Shown: positions 21,101 through 32,338 of the stretch, one piece after another | Numbering within the stretch: position 1 is the stretch's first letter | Layout: every line of letters starts with the position of its first letter | Assembly: GCA_963995505.1 (NCBI GenBank) | Contig: OZ023181.1 | Location: 21,882,221-21,946,220 of the forward strand | Origin: Hypericum androsaemum | Lineage: Eukaryota > Streptophyta > Magnoliopsida > Malpighiales > Hypericaceae | Direction: 5' to 3' | Length of the DNA stretch: 64,000 nucleotides | The notes under the pieces: model-generated | Database searches by the model: none | What the model saw: only the letters and a program-made list of their open reading frames with translations | Told to the model about the DNA's origin: nothing | Translations under genes and position numbers: made by a program

Positions 21101-23633
21101 AAAGGAGGACAGCTGAGTCTATGCAGATGAAGTAGATTTTTAAGAAAGCAGTAGAAAAGCTGCTTACCTCTTGGGCCCTGATACACAAGGTTCCACATCT
21201 GCAAGATTCAACTCTAGGCTGGAAGTGTATACTTTTTCAGTTTGGGGCTGAACAACAGAAACAAATGCACAATATTACTCCATATACTTAAGTTCAAAAA
21301 ACAAACTGCAAATACTCATTAACCAGAAAATACCTCAGCATAGTCCACAAACATCTTGTTAGCTCTCAAGTAGGATTCAATCATGGTAACCTACATATGT
21401 TATCATATAATGATCAAATAAGAATGCTGGACATAGAAGTTTATATGAGCTCATTTTCAGTGACTTACAGTTTCTTCACTTCTGCCTGTCAGTTTCAGAT
21501 ATTGCAATGTGACATGATCCACAGGAAAGAAACCCATGGTCGCACCATATTCCGGGGACATGTTGGCAATGGTGGCACGATCAGCCAATGAAAGCTTGCT
21601 CATGCCTTCGCCTGCATTCAGGGGCAAACAAAAGGATTACAGAGGACATCAGAAGCAAAAAATTGAACTAAAACAGGACATATGTCAATACAAAAAACAT
21701 GACGAGGACCAAAATGAACAAGGGGACACAGACAAATTTTCTTTTACACTGCAACGACAGCCAAATACTGCAAACAGTCACATGACAATTATCAAATCAA
21801 CAAGCATACCGTAGAACTCAACAAACTTGCCAACAACCCCATGCTTCCTCAGCATCTGAGTCACTGTTAAAACTAGATCAGTAGCTGTTACACCATCTCT
21901 CAGTTTTCCTACGAGCTTAAATCCAACAACACCAGGGAGGACCATGCTCATAGGCTGCATAGGGAAGGAAGGTAGCAAAAGATTACTGCCCGACCAGTAC
22001 AAGCAACATTGTTGAAATACAGAGAGCAATCTTGCAAGAGGTTCAAACACATATGGAGCAATACAAAGCTTACTCAGAAGAAGTAAACTCAGTGTAAGAA
22101 AAAAATGCAATACCTGCCCAAGCATAGCAGCTTCAGCTTCTATTCCACCAACTCCCCAGCCAGCAACCCCTAATCCATCAATCATCGTGGTGTGAGAATC
22201 TGTTCCAACCACACTATCAGGGTAAAGCATGCCATCTCTGTTGAAAACAACTCTCCCAAGGTATTCCAAATTGACCTGGAAAAATCACAAGAAAAACCAT
22301 CAAGGATCATGCCACGGAGGCACGGAATAAAGAAAATAATGTGAGGAGTATGTGAAGCTGAAATCTGAGACTGAAGCAGCTCGCCTCAAGGGATGCAAAC
22401 ATACATAAATAGCAACCGGCAAAGTCCAAGTATGCTATGAAAACTTTGACAAAATATAAGTCTCCCCTCACCTGGTGCACTATCCCAGAGCCAGGAGGGA
22501 CTACAAGCATATTATCAAATGCATTAGAGCCCCACTTAAGGAAACCGAATCTTTCTTTGTTCCTATGGAACTCAAATTCCATATTTGCCTGCACTGCATT
22601 CTCTGACCTTGCCACATCAACCTGAACCGAGTGATCAATAACAAGATCGACAGGAACCTGGATAATGCAAGTGGCACTCGTTAGTCCAACAAGAACACTG
22701 CTAAAGCATTGACGAAAGCATACTGCGCCACAGAAACGGAAAAGGGAAGCAACTCCATCAAGAGAGCATCCCATCAAACCCCAAAACCAAATGTTCTTAT
22801 TACCGCATATAGTTATACTTCACGACCCCCCAACATTTCAACAAATACAGAGGCTTGGCATGTAATTTCCAGGAGGATACATATCACGAGCGCATACCAA
22901 CTTCTTCAGAGTAACAAAATGCATCTCCCACATAGTGAATGCAACTGAGTTCCACTCAACAGACTGGAAATGATGCTATGTAAAACACTACAGATTTAGC
23001 GTCTCGGTCACTGCGGATTATTACCAGAGGGTTGATCTTATTAGGATCGCTTCCGAGGCTGTTCATCGCGTCCCGCATGCTAGCCAGGTCAACAACAGCC
23101 GGCACGCCAGTGAAGTCCTGCACCACATCAGAAGCGGTTAACAACACTAACAACAGGACAACACGCTCGCTCGCAGCAGCGCAAAACGACGCGGTTTCAC
23201 CTGAAGGAGGACCCTAGCAGGCTTGAAAGGGATCTCGACGAGCTTGGGAGCGGATTTCTCCCAATCAATAATCTTCTCCACATCGTTGCTCTTAACCTGG
23301 AACTCGTCGCAGTTCCTAATCGCCGATTCCAAAAGGATCCTAATCGAATACGGCAGCTTATCTGCCAAAAAAACGACAGCGTTTAACCACATGAACTGAA
23401 AACGAGATCGATCGCGAAGAGAGGATAAGGATTAGGGAAGTGACCGATTCGAGGATCGTTGAGAGCGAGCAAGGAGTAATAGCTCCCGAAAACGCCGCCG
23501 TCTGGCTTCTCCAGCGTCCTCAGTATCCTCTTGAAAGGATTCTCGTTCGCTACAAAAAAAGAACAAAAGAATAAATTAAAAAAATAAGAAACGGTTGTCG
23601 CGATCGGGTTCGGGGATCTTCTTTCTTACCCAT
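18174..23633 (-). CDS. ACO: Aconitate hydratase, cytosolic-type (20 exons, complete)
   Basis: Exons in gene order: 23633-23630, 23549-23445, 23361-23201, 23117-23025, 22657-22472, 22275-22114, 21954-21810, 21611-21469, 21390-21334, 21247-21168, 21064-20989, 20441-20256, 20131-20064, 19983-19865, 19775-19654, 19516-19418, 19331-18852, 18759-18661, 18578-18336, 18248-18174. All have GT-AG introns and sum to 2703 bases, 900 residues plus stop. The protein matches plant aconitase/IRP1-type enzymes throughout and interconverts citrate and isocitrate. The 4Fe-4S ligands are Cys441 ('SCTNTS'), Cys507 and Cys510 ('GCTTCIG'), with the same spacing as IRP1. The substrate loop '[12 protein letters not shown]' is intact. 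No N-terminal extension precedes 'MANENPF', so a cytosolic form is likely, though plant aconitases may also reach mitochondria. The first coding exon is only ATG plus G. Confidence 0.96.
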
Positions 23634-24914
23634 GGCGATGGTCTGGGAGCGGAAGAGTGCTTGGATCGGGAGAGGGAGAAATGAGAAGAGAAGGTCGCGA
23701 TATAATTGTTGGATAGGGAGGGGGAGAGGATATGGTAATTTATGGGCGTTGCGTTGCGTTGTGTGTTTCGAGGCGTGTGCTGTAGTGACGACTTGTGTGT
23801 CAACGTTAATGTGAGCACCCCATCACCGATTCCGCACCTTTTTTGTATGTATATTCTGCCGCTTCACAATTTTTCGATATTTAGATTAGTTGGTGTACTA
23901 AATTTATTAATATAAAGTTTTATATATGAATTGGGTTGAATTTTTGAAATGTGACAAACTTCTCTAGATATAAATCGAGCAGAATTTTTGGTCGGTGCAA
24001 TGAATTTACAATATAAGAATTTGAACACAAGATTTGGTTAAACTAAAACGACGTCTTCGCTAATTGTTGGTAGTGAATTAGCTAATTTAAGAAGCATATT
24101 TATGTACACATGTAATTGCTATAAAAAATGAATTTTTTTATAGGCATTTTCTTCATGAATTTCTCTATTGCATTAATTCATCATAACTAGATAGATTTTC
24201 AGACCACTGCGTATATCCATTTATGTAGTAGGTGGTAATGGCGACAACATCTGCACTTTCATTTTTCTAACAATTAATTCCATCAAACCCTGAAAAAACA
24301 ATTAATTCCATCATCGTACAGCTAATGAGCAGTAATTTAGTGGCGGGTCCACATTCCATATAATATACAAATCCAAAACTGTGTGGTAGATAGATTAATA
24401 GACACGTCATAATTACTATCCGAGAGTTTTTAAAACTCTATAAAACTTCTCGATAAGTATTTACCCTTGCCTAAAGTTCACTGAATACAGACATCGAGTT
24501 TTTATACCACATATTAATTAACTTAATTACGAATTAGGTATAAATTTTGAATAATGATGCAACTAATACATTATCCAAATTCGAGCACAAATTTTTTTAT
24601 TAAACCAAAATAACATTTTGTCAATATAAGTGCTTGTTGTTGGCATTTTTTTAAAAACTAACCGTCAAAATAGCAAGTAATTAAACTTACTATCTATTAC
24701 AACTTTTAGTTCTTGTGAGCACATCTCGCCTATATATTCTCAAGACAATAATCTATTTAATAAAATCATCAAATAGAATTTATCTTGAGATTAATACTCA
24801 ATATCTTCTATGATGAGTTTCTGTTCAATCTTGAGATGTCTAGCCAACTCATGTGCAGAGAAATTTCAGAGGGGGCCAAACTTCTTGTTAAATTTGCTCA
24901 GCATCTTGACGCCG

Positions 24915-24917
<3 letters not shown>
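23634..24917. other. Upstream region of the aconitase gene
   Basis: The first 150 bases are purine-rich on the + strand (CT-rich 5' leader of aconitase on the - strand), with a possible TATA-like AATTATATCG near 23700. Beyond about 23830 the DNA is AT-rich with no gene, repeat end or RNA recognised, up to the (AT)n tract at 24918. Confidence 0.5.

Positions 24918-24958
<41 letters not shown>
24918..24958. repeat. (AT)20 microsatellite at the host-virus junction
   Basis: An uninterrupted AT dinucleotide run that passes directly into GAAGGAGCGCC, which in all other copies follows the viral TATATAG. The last repeats therefore coincide with the viral TATA box. Confidence 0.95.
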
Positions 24959-24961
<3 letters not shown>

Positions 24962-25135
24962 GGAGCGCCAGAGGCAGAGAAACTCTAGAATTCTCTAGCG
25001 TACGCTCGTAGGCGCACTACTAAAAGTAACTTACAGCTGTCTGGCGCACTAAGCCTAATAATTCACAGGCGCACTACTAAAAGTACAATAATTGGCACAA
25101 ATGTCAATTCTTTGTCTGTGATAATTATTAGTAGG
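24959..25135 (-). promoter_or_regulatory. Truncated viral promoter fragment at the junction
   Basis: Same sequence as 25405-25600 (sites with GTGCGC repeats) but lacking about 21 bases between two ACTAAAAGT repeats. It ends at TTAGTAG, where it joins the leader at the GGGGGTGAGTG motif that normally abuts the primer site. It is the outermost viral DNA on this side. Confidence 0.85.
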
Positions 25136-25395
25136 GGGTGAGTGACCGGTACGAGAGTGTGAGGATAGAGAGAGCTTACAGTGGTAGGAGGTGCGTGCCG
25201 ACGGGCTCTATGTGCAATCGCCGATTCGACTGACTCTGACTCTTTTTTTTTTTTTTAATAAGGCTTATCGATCTGAAGATCTGGGAGCTTAAGAACTATG
25301 AACTAAGTAGGGAAAACAGAGAGGTTTAAGTACTCATGAGGGGGGTGAAAATTTGTGTATATTTTTTCCGATGATTTTTACAAGAATGGAGGGCT
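25136..25395 (-). promoter_or_regulatory. Viral leader region with A-rich tract (copy 1)
   Basis: Read on the minus strand: transcript start region, then GATCGATAAGCCTTATT, a run of 13-15 A, GAGTCAGAGTCAGTCGAA, a GC-rich stretch, and CACTCACCCCC at 25136. In intact copies the last motif is followed by the primer site. The A-tract length and interruptions differ between copies. A polyadenylation role for the TTATTAAAA region is possible but unproven. Confidence 0.7.
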
Positions 25396-25597
25396 CCTTA
25401 TATAGAAGGAGCGCCAGAGGCAGAGAAACTCTAGAATTCTCTAGCGTACGCTCGTAGGCGCACTACTAAAAGTAACTTACAGCTGTCTGGCGCACTAAGC
25501 CTAATAATTCACAGGCGCACTACTAAAAGTTGCGCACTAAGACTAGTAAAAAGTACAATAATTGGCACAAATGTCAATTCTTTGTCTGTGATAATTA
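25396..25597 (-). promoter_or_regulatory. Viral promoter (copy 1)
   Basis: A TATA box CTATATAAGG lies at 25396-25405 on the minus strand, about 200 bases beyond the ORF4 stop, the usual place of the Caulimoviridae pregenomic promoter. Upstream, four spaced copies of a TTAGTGCGC or TAGTAGTGCGCC motif and a palindromic GCGTACGC box occur within about 110 bases. They look like activator sites but match no factor I can name with confidence. Confidence 0.75.
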
Positions 25598-27430
25598 TTA
25601 GTAGGCTCTATGCGTGTCTGGGATAGATATGTCGCCACTTGTTATACTAGCAGCTTCTAGTTCCATCTGTCGTTCATCTTCTAGGTGGATGATGTGGCTC
25701 TCCTCTAGAAGACCTCCGTCACCACTATGTGGTAAAATCATACGCCATTGGTCCGTGCTCCAAATCTGTGTATAGTGTCCTTCTCCGAGGAGTCGGAGAT
25801 TCTTCCATCCTCGCGGTGTGGGCAGACAGGCTGGGTTCTGAAGCAATCTATAGACTTCTAGATTTTTAATCTCAGCGAGATCATAAGGAGAGGGGGCATC
25901 TAAGTTTAATTCTGTTTCTTCGAATTCTGTTTCGTCTAGCAGAATTATCCTCTTCTTGCCTGGGATGGTAGTGAACTCTGTTACTCTTGGGAGAGTTGAA
26001 TCGATGAGGCAGAAGATCCGTCCTCGAACTGCCATATTTCTTGCTATTAGAAAGAATTTTTCCCCGAACCATTGGAGAATATCTTCCATCTTTCCATCCT
26101 CTTCTAATTTTAGGATCATAACATCTATCATCCCTAAGTGATAAAACTTTAGGATAAGTTTAGCTGGTAAATCTGTTTTGTTTAGATCTACGTGTAACTT
26201 TAAGAGTCCCACCGTTCTGTTGTCTAGGCTGTAGGGTTTCTGTGATATATCCACCCCCTGGAAACTCCAATTTGCTTCTTTGAGATGGATTCGTACTAAA
26301 TCTTGCTGGGCTGTGACTAGATCTTCAATATGGCCTTCTTCGGTTTTCTTTTTTATTAATTCTTCTCCTTCAGGCCATTCATCAAAGAGAGGCTGTAGAA
26401 CCTGTTGAGCTGGGAGATCGAGTAGTCTAGCTTTTAGCTGTAGAAAGTCTCTGCTGGGGCTTTTTGATGTTGACAGTTTTAACTCAGTGTCGTCTAGTTT
26501 TCTTCTTAGTTCTGTTCCTGATTTATTGAGTTTGGCCACCATCTTCTCCATAATGGTTATGGTCTGTTCATTCTTTTGAGCTGTAACTCCAGCTGTTAAA
26601 GCCTTTTGTTCAGCTTCTTGTCTTTTTTCCTCCAGGTGTCTAATCTGCTGTTCATTTTGCTGTTGAAGATGTACAATCTGGGCTTCCAGCTGTCTAATTG
26701 TATCTTCATGGCGAAGAATAAGCTGGGCTGGTTCCTCCCGGGTTACATCAGAGAAGGGTATAACTACTTCTGGTTCAATAAAAAAGTTGGGCCCAAAAGC
26801 CCCTCGGGCTTCTTTCAGAGCCTCGGCAAAACTATAATAGCCTTTATATAGAGGCTGATTACATAAGATGTATTTTCTAACTGTATCGAAGCTATTAAAC
26901 ACTCCTGTTTTTAGACCTCTATATATTACATAATGAGTAAACTTCTTTTTATAGGTCTTAGGAGTATTTTCTGAAAAATACATACTAAGGGCGTTTAAGC
27001 ACTGTACTTTAAAGTTAGTAGCAGCTCCTGCTGTCTGTATATGCCACAGGTTATCGAGAAGACATTGTTGTGACCTGTCTATAGATAACCCTGGGAAGGG
27101 TCTAAATTTTTTATTCCCTATATCTTGGAATTCGGCTAAGGAAATTGTTCCGAATTTAATCTGTTTATGCTGTGAAAAGGTTGGATTCGCAGAGGGCACT
27201 GAAGCACCACATGCATTCCCTTCTATATAAACTGGCATTGCCAAATTATTTATGTATATAATGTTAGCTGGGAGACCAGCTGCTTCTGTTTGTATGGTCT
27301 GTATACTTGGCTCTTCTTTTTTCTGTGGAGTCTGTGGCGTAATGGGGCTTTGGGTACTTGGCCCTTCGCCTTCCATTTTCTCTTTGCCCTTAGGCTTAAT
27401 AACTCGTTTCTTCATCTTATTTTCCTGCAT
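25598..27430 (-). CDS. EPRV ORF4 (copy 1): viroplasmin/transactivator-like protein, open
   Basis: The frame is open to 27502, but its first ATG is at 27430, 13 bases before the ORF3 stop, giving about 610 residues. After a Lys/Pro-rich N-terminus comes a domain with 'HYVIYRGLKTGVF' and 'YKGYYSFAEALKEA' (26.80-26.94 kb), matching the viroplasmin (Cauli_VI) fold shared by caulimovirus inclusion-body proteins and RNase H N-termini. A long coiled coil follows ('RQLEAQIVHLQQQNEQQ' and on), then a conserved C-terminal region of unknown role. In caulimoviruses this protein forms virus factories and allows reinitiation on polycistronic RNA, which would suit this compact genome. Function here is inferred from the domain. 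Confidence 0.8.
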   Translation of the reverse strand: MQENKMKKRVIKPKGKEKMEGEGPSTQSPITPQTPQKKEEPSIQTIQTEAAGLPANIIYINNLAMPVYIEGNACGASVPSANPTFSQHKQIKFGTISLAEFQDIGNKKFRPFPGLSIDRSQQCLLDNLWHIQTAGAATNFKVQCLNALSMYFSENTPKTYKKKFTHYVIYRGLKTGVFNSFDTVRKYILCNQPLYKGYYSFAEALKEARGAFGPNFFIEPEVVIPFSDVTREEPAQLILRHEDTIRQLEAQIVHLQQQNEQQIRHLEEKRQEAEQKALTAGVTAQKNEQTITIMEKMVAKLNKSGTELRRKLDDTELKLSTSKSPSRDFLQLKARLLDLPAQQVLQPLFDEWPEGEELIKKKTEEGHIEDLVTAQQDLVRIHLKEANWSFQGVDISQKPYSLDNRTVGLLKLHVDLNKTDLPAKLILKFYHLGMIDVMILKLEEDGKMEDILQWFGEKFFLIARNMAVRGRIFCLIDSTLPRVTEFTTIPGKKRIILLDETEFEETELNLDAPSPYDLAEIKNLEVYRLLQNPACLPTPRGWKNLRLLGEGHYTQIWSTDQWRMILPHSGDGGLLEESHIIHLEDERQMELEAASITSGDISIPDTHRAY

Positions 27431-30400
27431 TATTAAAAAACTTATTAATGCTTCTGGATAATAAATCTGCGAGACTATTATTTTTCCCTTTAATATGCTC
27501 AAATTCTATGGAATATCCACTGCCTTGTATTAAGTTTTGTAAGTTAATCCATCTAGTTCGATTTATCTTTTTGCTATTTTCATTTTTAAAAAACTTAACT
27601 ATAGCTTCGCAATCCGTTCTTACTGTAAATTCCTTATTTATATATAAGTTGAACTTGTCTAATGCGTTTATTAATGCCTGTATTTCAAAATCTAGGCTAG
27701 TCGAGTTCATACCGGCTTTATTAAAATTACCACTAGCGTATGCTGCTATTCTTTCCGTGTATTTGTCTACATATTTATGTGGTTTGCAGATCATTACTGC
27801 TCCCCATCCTTCTTTACTTCCATCACATTCTATAATAATATAATCTGTGGTAAGAGGTAATTCTAAGGGTTTTATCTTCCGAACCTCTTGTTTGATTTTC
27901 TTAACTAATTCTATGTCCTCTTTATTAAAATTTCTTTGACCATTTTTGGACGTTTTACTGTATAAAGGTCCTGTTAATTTTCTAAGATTTGGAATAAATT
28001 TTGTTGCATAATTCATGATCCCTAAGAAAGCTTGTATTTGTTTCAGACCTTCTAATTTATCCGGAAAACTAAGAATTTTTTCGGCTATATGTGGTTGTAA
28101 TTCTATTTTACCGTTTCCTATTTCTAAGCCCAAAAAGGAGATTTTTCTTTTAAATAATTCCATTTTCTTCTTACTTAATACTATCCCTTGTTTTACTACT
28201 TCTTCAAAAATTACAGCTAAATGTTGTTCATGTTCAGTAACCGAGTTACTGGCTATGAGGATATCGTCAATATATACTAGGCAAAAGGCGTATTTTAGAA
28301 AAATACTATCCATAAACCTTTGAAAAACTGCGGGTGCATTTTTTAAGCCAAAACTAAAGACATTCCACTCAAAATGTCCTTCTGGACATGTGAAAGCTGT
28401 CCATAGTTTAAACCATTCTTCTAATTGTAGCTGATTGTATCCTGATTTTAGATCGAATTTACTAAATATCTTTTTATTCTGAATTAATCCTATAAGATTA
28501 TCTTTGTTTGGAATATTATACGCATCATCTATTGTATTATCGTTTAACCTTTTATAATTATATACTATTCTAGCCTTTCCTCGTTTGATTTAACTATGGT
28601 TTCTAACTATGAAAGCCGCTGTTCTATGTGGACTTTCTGACCTTCGAATTAAATTTTGTTTAAGCATTTCGGGGATTTGATTCCTAAATTTTTCCCTATC
28701 TAGGGGGCTATAATCGATATTTGCAGTTACTATTCGGATATCAGGGTTTTTAATTTTCATTTTTGCTAAAAAGTTTACTCTAGATTTTGTTATATCATCT
28801 CCTATTAATCCTAATTTTTCTAATTTCTGAATTTTAGGGTAGTTTATGCTACTTTTTATATCTGGTCCTTTTTCTAAATCTTGTGACAACATTTTTCCTA
28901 ACATCTGATAAGCTTCATTTTCTATAGTACTTGACTGTACATTTATTTTTGTTGTTAAAAAATCTAAGTGGGAGTGTCCACCACGCTTGCGCGCGAACTC
29001 TGATGTTTGAATATATTTATTAGTTGGAAAGGTATAAACATGTTTACTAATGGTAATGCAGTTACGGGCTATAGTAAGACTTCCATTGAGGCTACAAAGA
29101 AAGTTAATGCCTAGTAAAAACTCTTTACTACAAGTGCCTTCAGGGGCAATATTTACCTGTGGAAGATCATATTTAGTACTATAATTACCTGCAAAATCTA
29201 AAAATTGAATGCCAGTGGATTCTAAACAATGGGTTAACGTTAGTAATCTATTTTCTATTGTTCGAGTGGTGATATTGTATTTTAGTGGTGTATGGTATTG
29301 CTTAGGAACCATACTGTATCCTATTAAACTCTTCGTACTTCCTGTATCTAAAATGGCTGTTAAATCGAGGAATTTATTATTTTCTAACCAGACTCTACAT
29401 TTCAAGGTTATTAGACTAGCTATACAGTCACCGATTATAAATGCTTCTTCTTCTGCTACCTGTTCGGCCATGTGATTTTCTTCAATAATTTCATCAATAC
29501 CTTCTTTATGTTTTCCCATATCTCTTTCTATTTCGAGTTTTCTTAATCTTTGTTTAATGAGTTCAATCTCTAATTCATGTTTTTCAATTCGTTCAGTATA
29601 AAAATTAAAATTGTTATCTTTAATTAATTCTTTTGTTCGTCCTGTTAAATCTGTTTCTATTTTATAGATCTTCTTTATGCATAGAAAGCAGATTTCTTTA
29701 AAGCAGTAATTACATTGATAACGTCTATCTATTGCCGGATATAATTTACAGATATAACAGCTTATATGATTATTTCCTCTATTTCTAATCCATTCGTGGG
29801 GACATTCATTTTCCTCTGTATTCATATACGTATATGTTATTTTAGGAGGGTTTTCTTTGTCTGATTCACTGGTTATACTATAAACAGAGTTATCAGAATC
29901 GTTGGTTTTAATACTTTGTATTTCATATTCGTCTAACTGTTCTACTAAGTTAGATCTTTCTGCGTTTTTTGCCTTGTTAGGGCATCTATTTGCTAAGTGA
30001 TCTGGATCTCCGCAAATAAAACAGGTACACTTCCTAGTCTTGGGTTTTTTCTTTACGTACTTATCTTTATTTTTCCATGGTTTATCTTTTCTATATGACG
30101 TACTTTTCCTAAGATATTTTTTCTTACCTTTAGCTCTATCATAATATCCGTATGCTTGTGGCGTATAAACTGCTGTTTTACAGAAAGCCCAAGCTTGCCT
30201 TCGAATTTGTTCTTGCATAGTTGCTTCTTTACACTTTTCCTCTAATTTATTGAATACGTAGGTTATTCGTGGTCCTACACCTAATCCTTCTGTTAAGCCA
30301 TAGTCAGCTACCCAATCTTCATGTATAGATCTTCCTAAGTCTCCTGGTAATTTTACAAAATATCTATTACACAAATTATCATCCATAGCTCGTCCGGTTT

Positions 30401-31490
30401 GTGCTAGTAATCTAGCAAAGTCGGAGCTAAATTCTTTGATATACTTAAAGTCTGTTATACTTAATTGTTCTAGGTTCCTAACTGCCGTATCTTGTATAAA
30501 TTTATTTTCTTTTGCCGGGTCAACTCCTAATAACAAAATCCTAATCTGACTCGTAAAGTTATAAGGATTATCTCCTAATGATTTTAATGTATTAATTTCT
30601 TCGGGATTTTTAGCCTTTTTGCTTTGCCAAAATCCTAACGCTGTTGGTCCTAAGGTTGTTTCTAAATAAGAGAACATATCTATATCTGATCGTTTATTAG
30701 TTTCCCAATTTCTGACTACTGTTTGTTCCCATACCAGGACTTCGTCTGGCCATAACTGTGGATGTTGCTGTTCTACTAGTAACATATCAGAGCTATATAA
30801 TCGTCCAATTGGCATTCTAGATCCTCGACCTCTAAGATTAGATTCTCCTTGGTATGTAATAGATGGTGGAAGCCAGGGTTCTCTCCCTGATCTTTCTGTT
30901 CCAGATGTTCCTGGAGTTATAAATTCTGGTTTTGGTCTCTTAGTTCCCCTATCAACTGGTGCCATTGTCTGGTCCATGTAGTTTGTTTCTGGCTTATAAA
31001 AATCGCTAATTAGGCTTTTTCTGTTTATAATATCTGTGACCAGTGGTAAATTAAAATATTCGTTTAACTTGTTATAAGCTTCTTCATAACTCATTCCTAA
31101 TCCTGTCATACATTCTATTAACATATCATCTACTTGATCTTGTATGTTTAATTCAGTAAATTTCCTATTTATTATTTGATTTATATCTATACATACTTCC
31201 TCTGTTTTAAATCCTGCAATTTCTTCTAGGTTTATTCCTTCTGAGTTATCTTCTAAACCATCATCTTCTTCGTAATAGCTATAACCTATTGTTTCTTCTA
31301 GATTTAGTATTTCTTGTTCGCTTTCTGTATCATAGATAGGGTCTCCTAATGGTTCGTCTTCGTTCATAAATTCGAAATTCATTAAATTTGTTTCTTCATC
31401 ACTGTCTATATTCTCATGATCTTCTTTTACTTCTTTTCCTTTGTAATTATTAAATCTTAAACTATAGGATCCATCTGTGTTTTCATACAA
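27417..31490 (-). pseudogene. EPRV ORF3 polyprotein (copy 1): coat-Cys motifs-protease-RT-RNase H, one stop
   Basis: N to C: an acidic N-terminus; coat protein region (30.2-31.0 kb); a Lys-rich stretch; zinc knuckle CXCX2CX4HX4C ('CTCFICGDPDHLANRC', about 30.0 kb); a second motif CX2CX11CX2CX4CX2C (about 29.7 kb); coiled coil; aspartic protease with 'LDTGSTKSLIG' (about 29.35 kb); RT with 'YIDDILIAS' (about 28.27 kb); RNase H from 'ECDGSKEGWG' (about 27.83 kb). A TAA at 28590-28592 interrupts the RT where other copies have a Glu codon. The reading frame has no ATG before 31382; upstream of it only a TTG at 31490, overlapping ORF2. It would encode particle protein, protease and replicase. Confidence 0.9.
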
Positions 31491-32338
31491 TATACTTCTT
31501 TCGGGACCATAATTCTATTTCCTGGTCCTGAAAATTCATTTAAAGACCATTCTAATCCAGCTAATTCTTCTGGATCAATTTTAACGGGATCTATCATTTT
31601 AACCCCTTTACTTGCTAGATTCTGTACTATACCTTCTATGTTTACTTTGAATTTCATTCCGGACCTATTACTTGCTTTTCCTAGTATTCCTATGCTTATT
31701 ACAAGGTTATTACCTATAAAATTTTCATACCCTCTTGTTTTCAGTCCTATTTTTAAATTTTTTAAGTCTTTAATATCTTTTAATACTGCGGGTGAACAGT
31801 AAAATAAAGCACTATTTTTACTCATATCTACTTCCATTCCTGCTATTATTGCTTTTTTTAAATCGGTTTGCCAAGATTTATCTAGAATTAAGACCAAAGC
31901 TTTCGTTCCTAATTCTTTCCTTCCTAGTCCTTTAATACCTATGACAATTAACCCTATGTGTACAAAACGTTTTCCTGACTGTTTCAGACGTTTTAGAGTT
32001 TCTGGTGTAAATAATTCTATTTCTTCTGCGTTATCCACAATTCTTAAGCTTTCTTCTCTATTACTTCTTACCAGTACTGTTCGTACATTAAGGAGTCCTG
32101 TCTGATATAGAGTTCTAGGATTTAAAGCATCTACCTGAGCATTATTATATAGTTCTAGGTTTCGTTCGACATCTATTTCTTCTTCTAACTGAACTACATC
32201 CTGTGTACTATTACTTCCTGATCCTCTAAGCAGTCTTCCCAAAAATGAATCTGTTGAGATATTATCACTTACACTATTTCTAGCTGGTTCTGTTATAGTC
32301 CCAGTTCTATAAGGTCTTCCAGGGAATGGCGTTGTCAT
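31457..32338 (-). CDS. EPRV ORF2 (copy 1): 30K-superfamily movement protein, open
   Basis: ATG at 32338 gives 293 residues. The core 'VHIGLIVIGIKGLGRK' followed by 'ALVLILDKSW' is the signature of 30K-type plant virus movement proteins, as in the N-terminal region of badnavirus polyproteins and caulimovirus ORF I. Such proteins form tubules in plasmodesmata. It overlaps ORF1 by ATGA (ORF1 stop TGA within ORF2 ATGA) and overlaps the open part of ORF3 by about 34 bases. A separate movement-protein frame differs from badnaviruses, where it is fused to the coat polyprotein. This is the only uninterrupted, full-length copy in the window. Confidence 0.85.
   Translation of the reverse strand: MTTPFPGRPYRTGTITEPARNSVSDNISTDSFLGRLLRGSGSNSTQDVVQLEEEIDVERNLELYNNAQVDALNPRTLYQTGLLNVRTVLVRSNREESLRIVDNAEEIELFTPETLKRLKQSGKRFVHIGLIVIGIKGLGRKELGTKALVLILDKSWQTDLKKAIIAGMEVDMSKNSALFYCSPAVLKDIKDLKNLKIGLKTRGYENFIGNNLVISIGILGKASNRSGMKFKVNIEGIVQNLASKGVKMIDPVKIDPEELAGLEWSLNEFSGPGNRIMVPKEVYCMKTQMDPIV

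Noticed and set aside
22307..22777. Separate 156-residue gene on the minus strand
   Set aside because: It is aconitase exon 5 read into its flanking introns.
27431..27502. ORF4 start at 27502
   Set aside because: The codon is TTG; an ATG at 27430 lies in the same frame and overlaps the ORF3 end, a better candidate.
27448..28323. Open frames on the + strand opposite RT and RNase H (and repeats at 36447-37322, 46245-47120, 56845-57720)
   Set aside because: They are antisense shadows of a conserved coding region, repeated only because the virus is repeated; no family resemblance.
31457..31490. TTG at 31490 as the true start of ORF3
   Set aside because: The frame is open there, but TTG is only the first start-like codon; the first ATG is at 31382 and the actual start cannot be decided.
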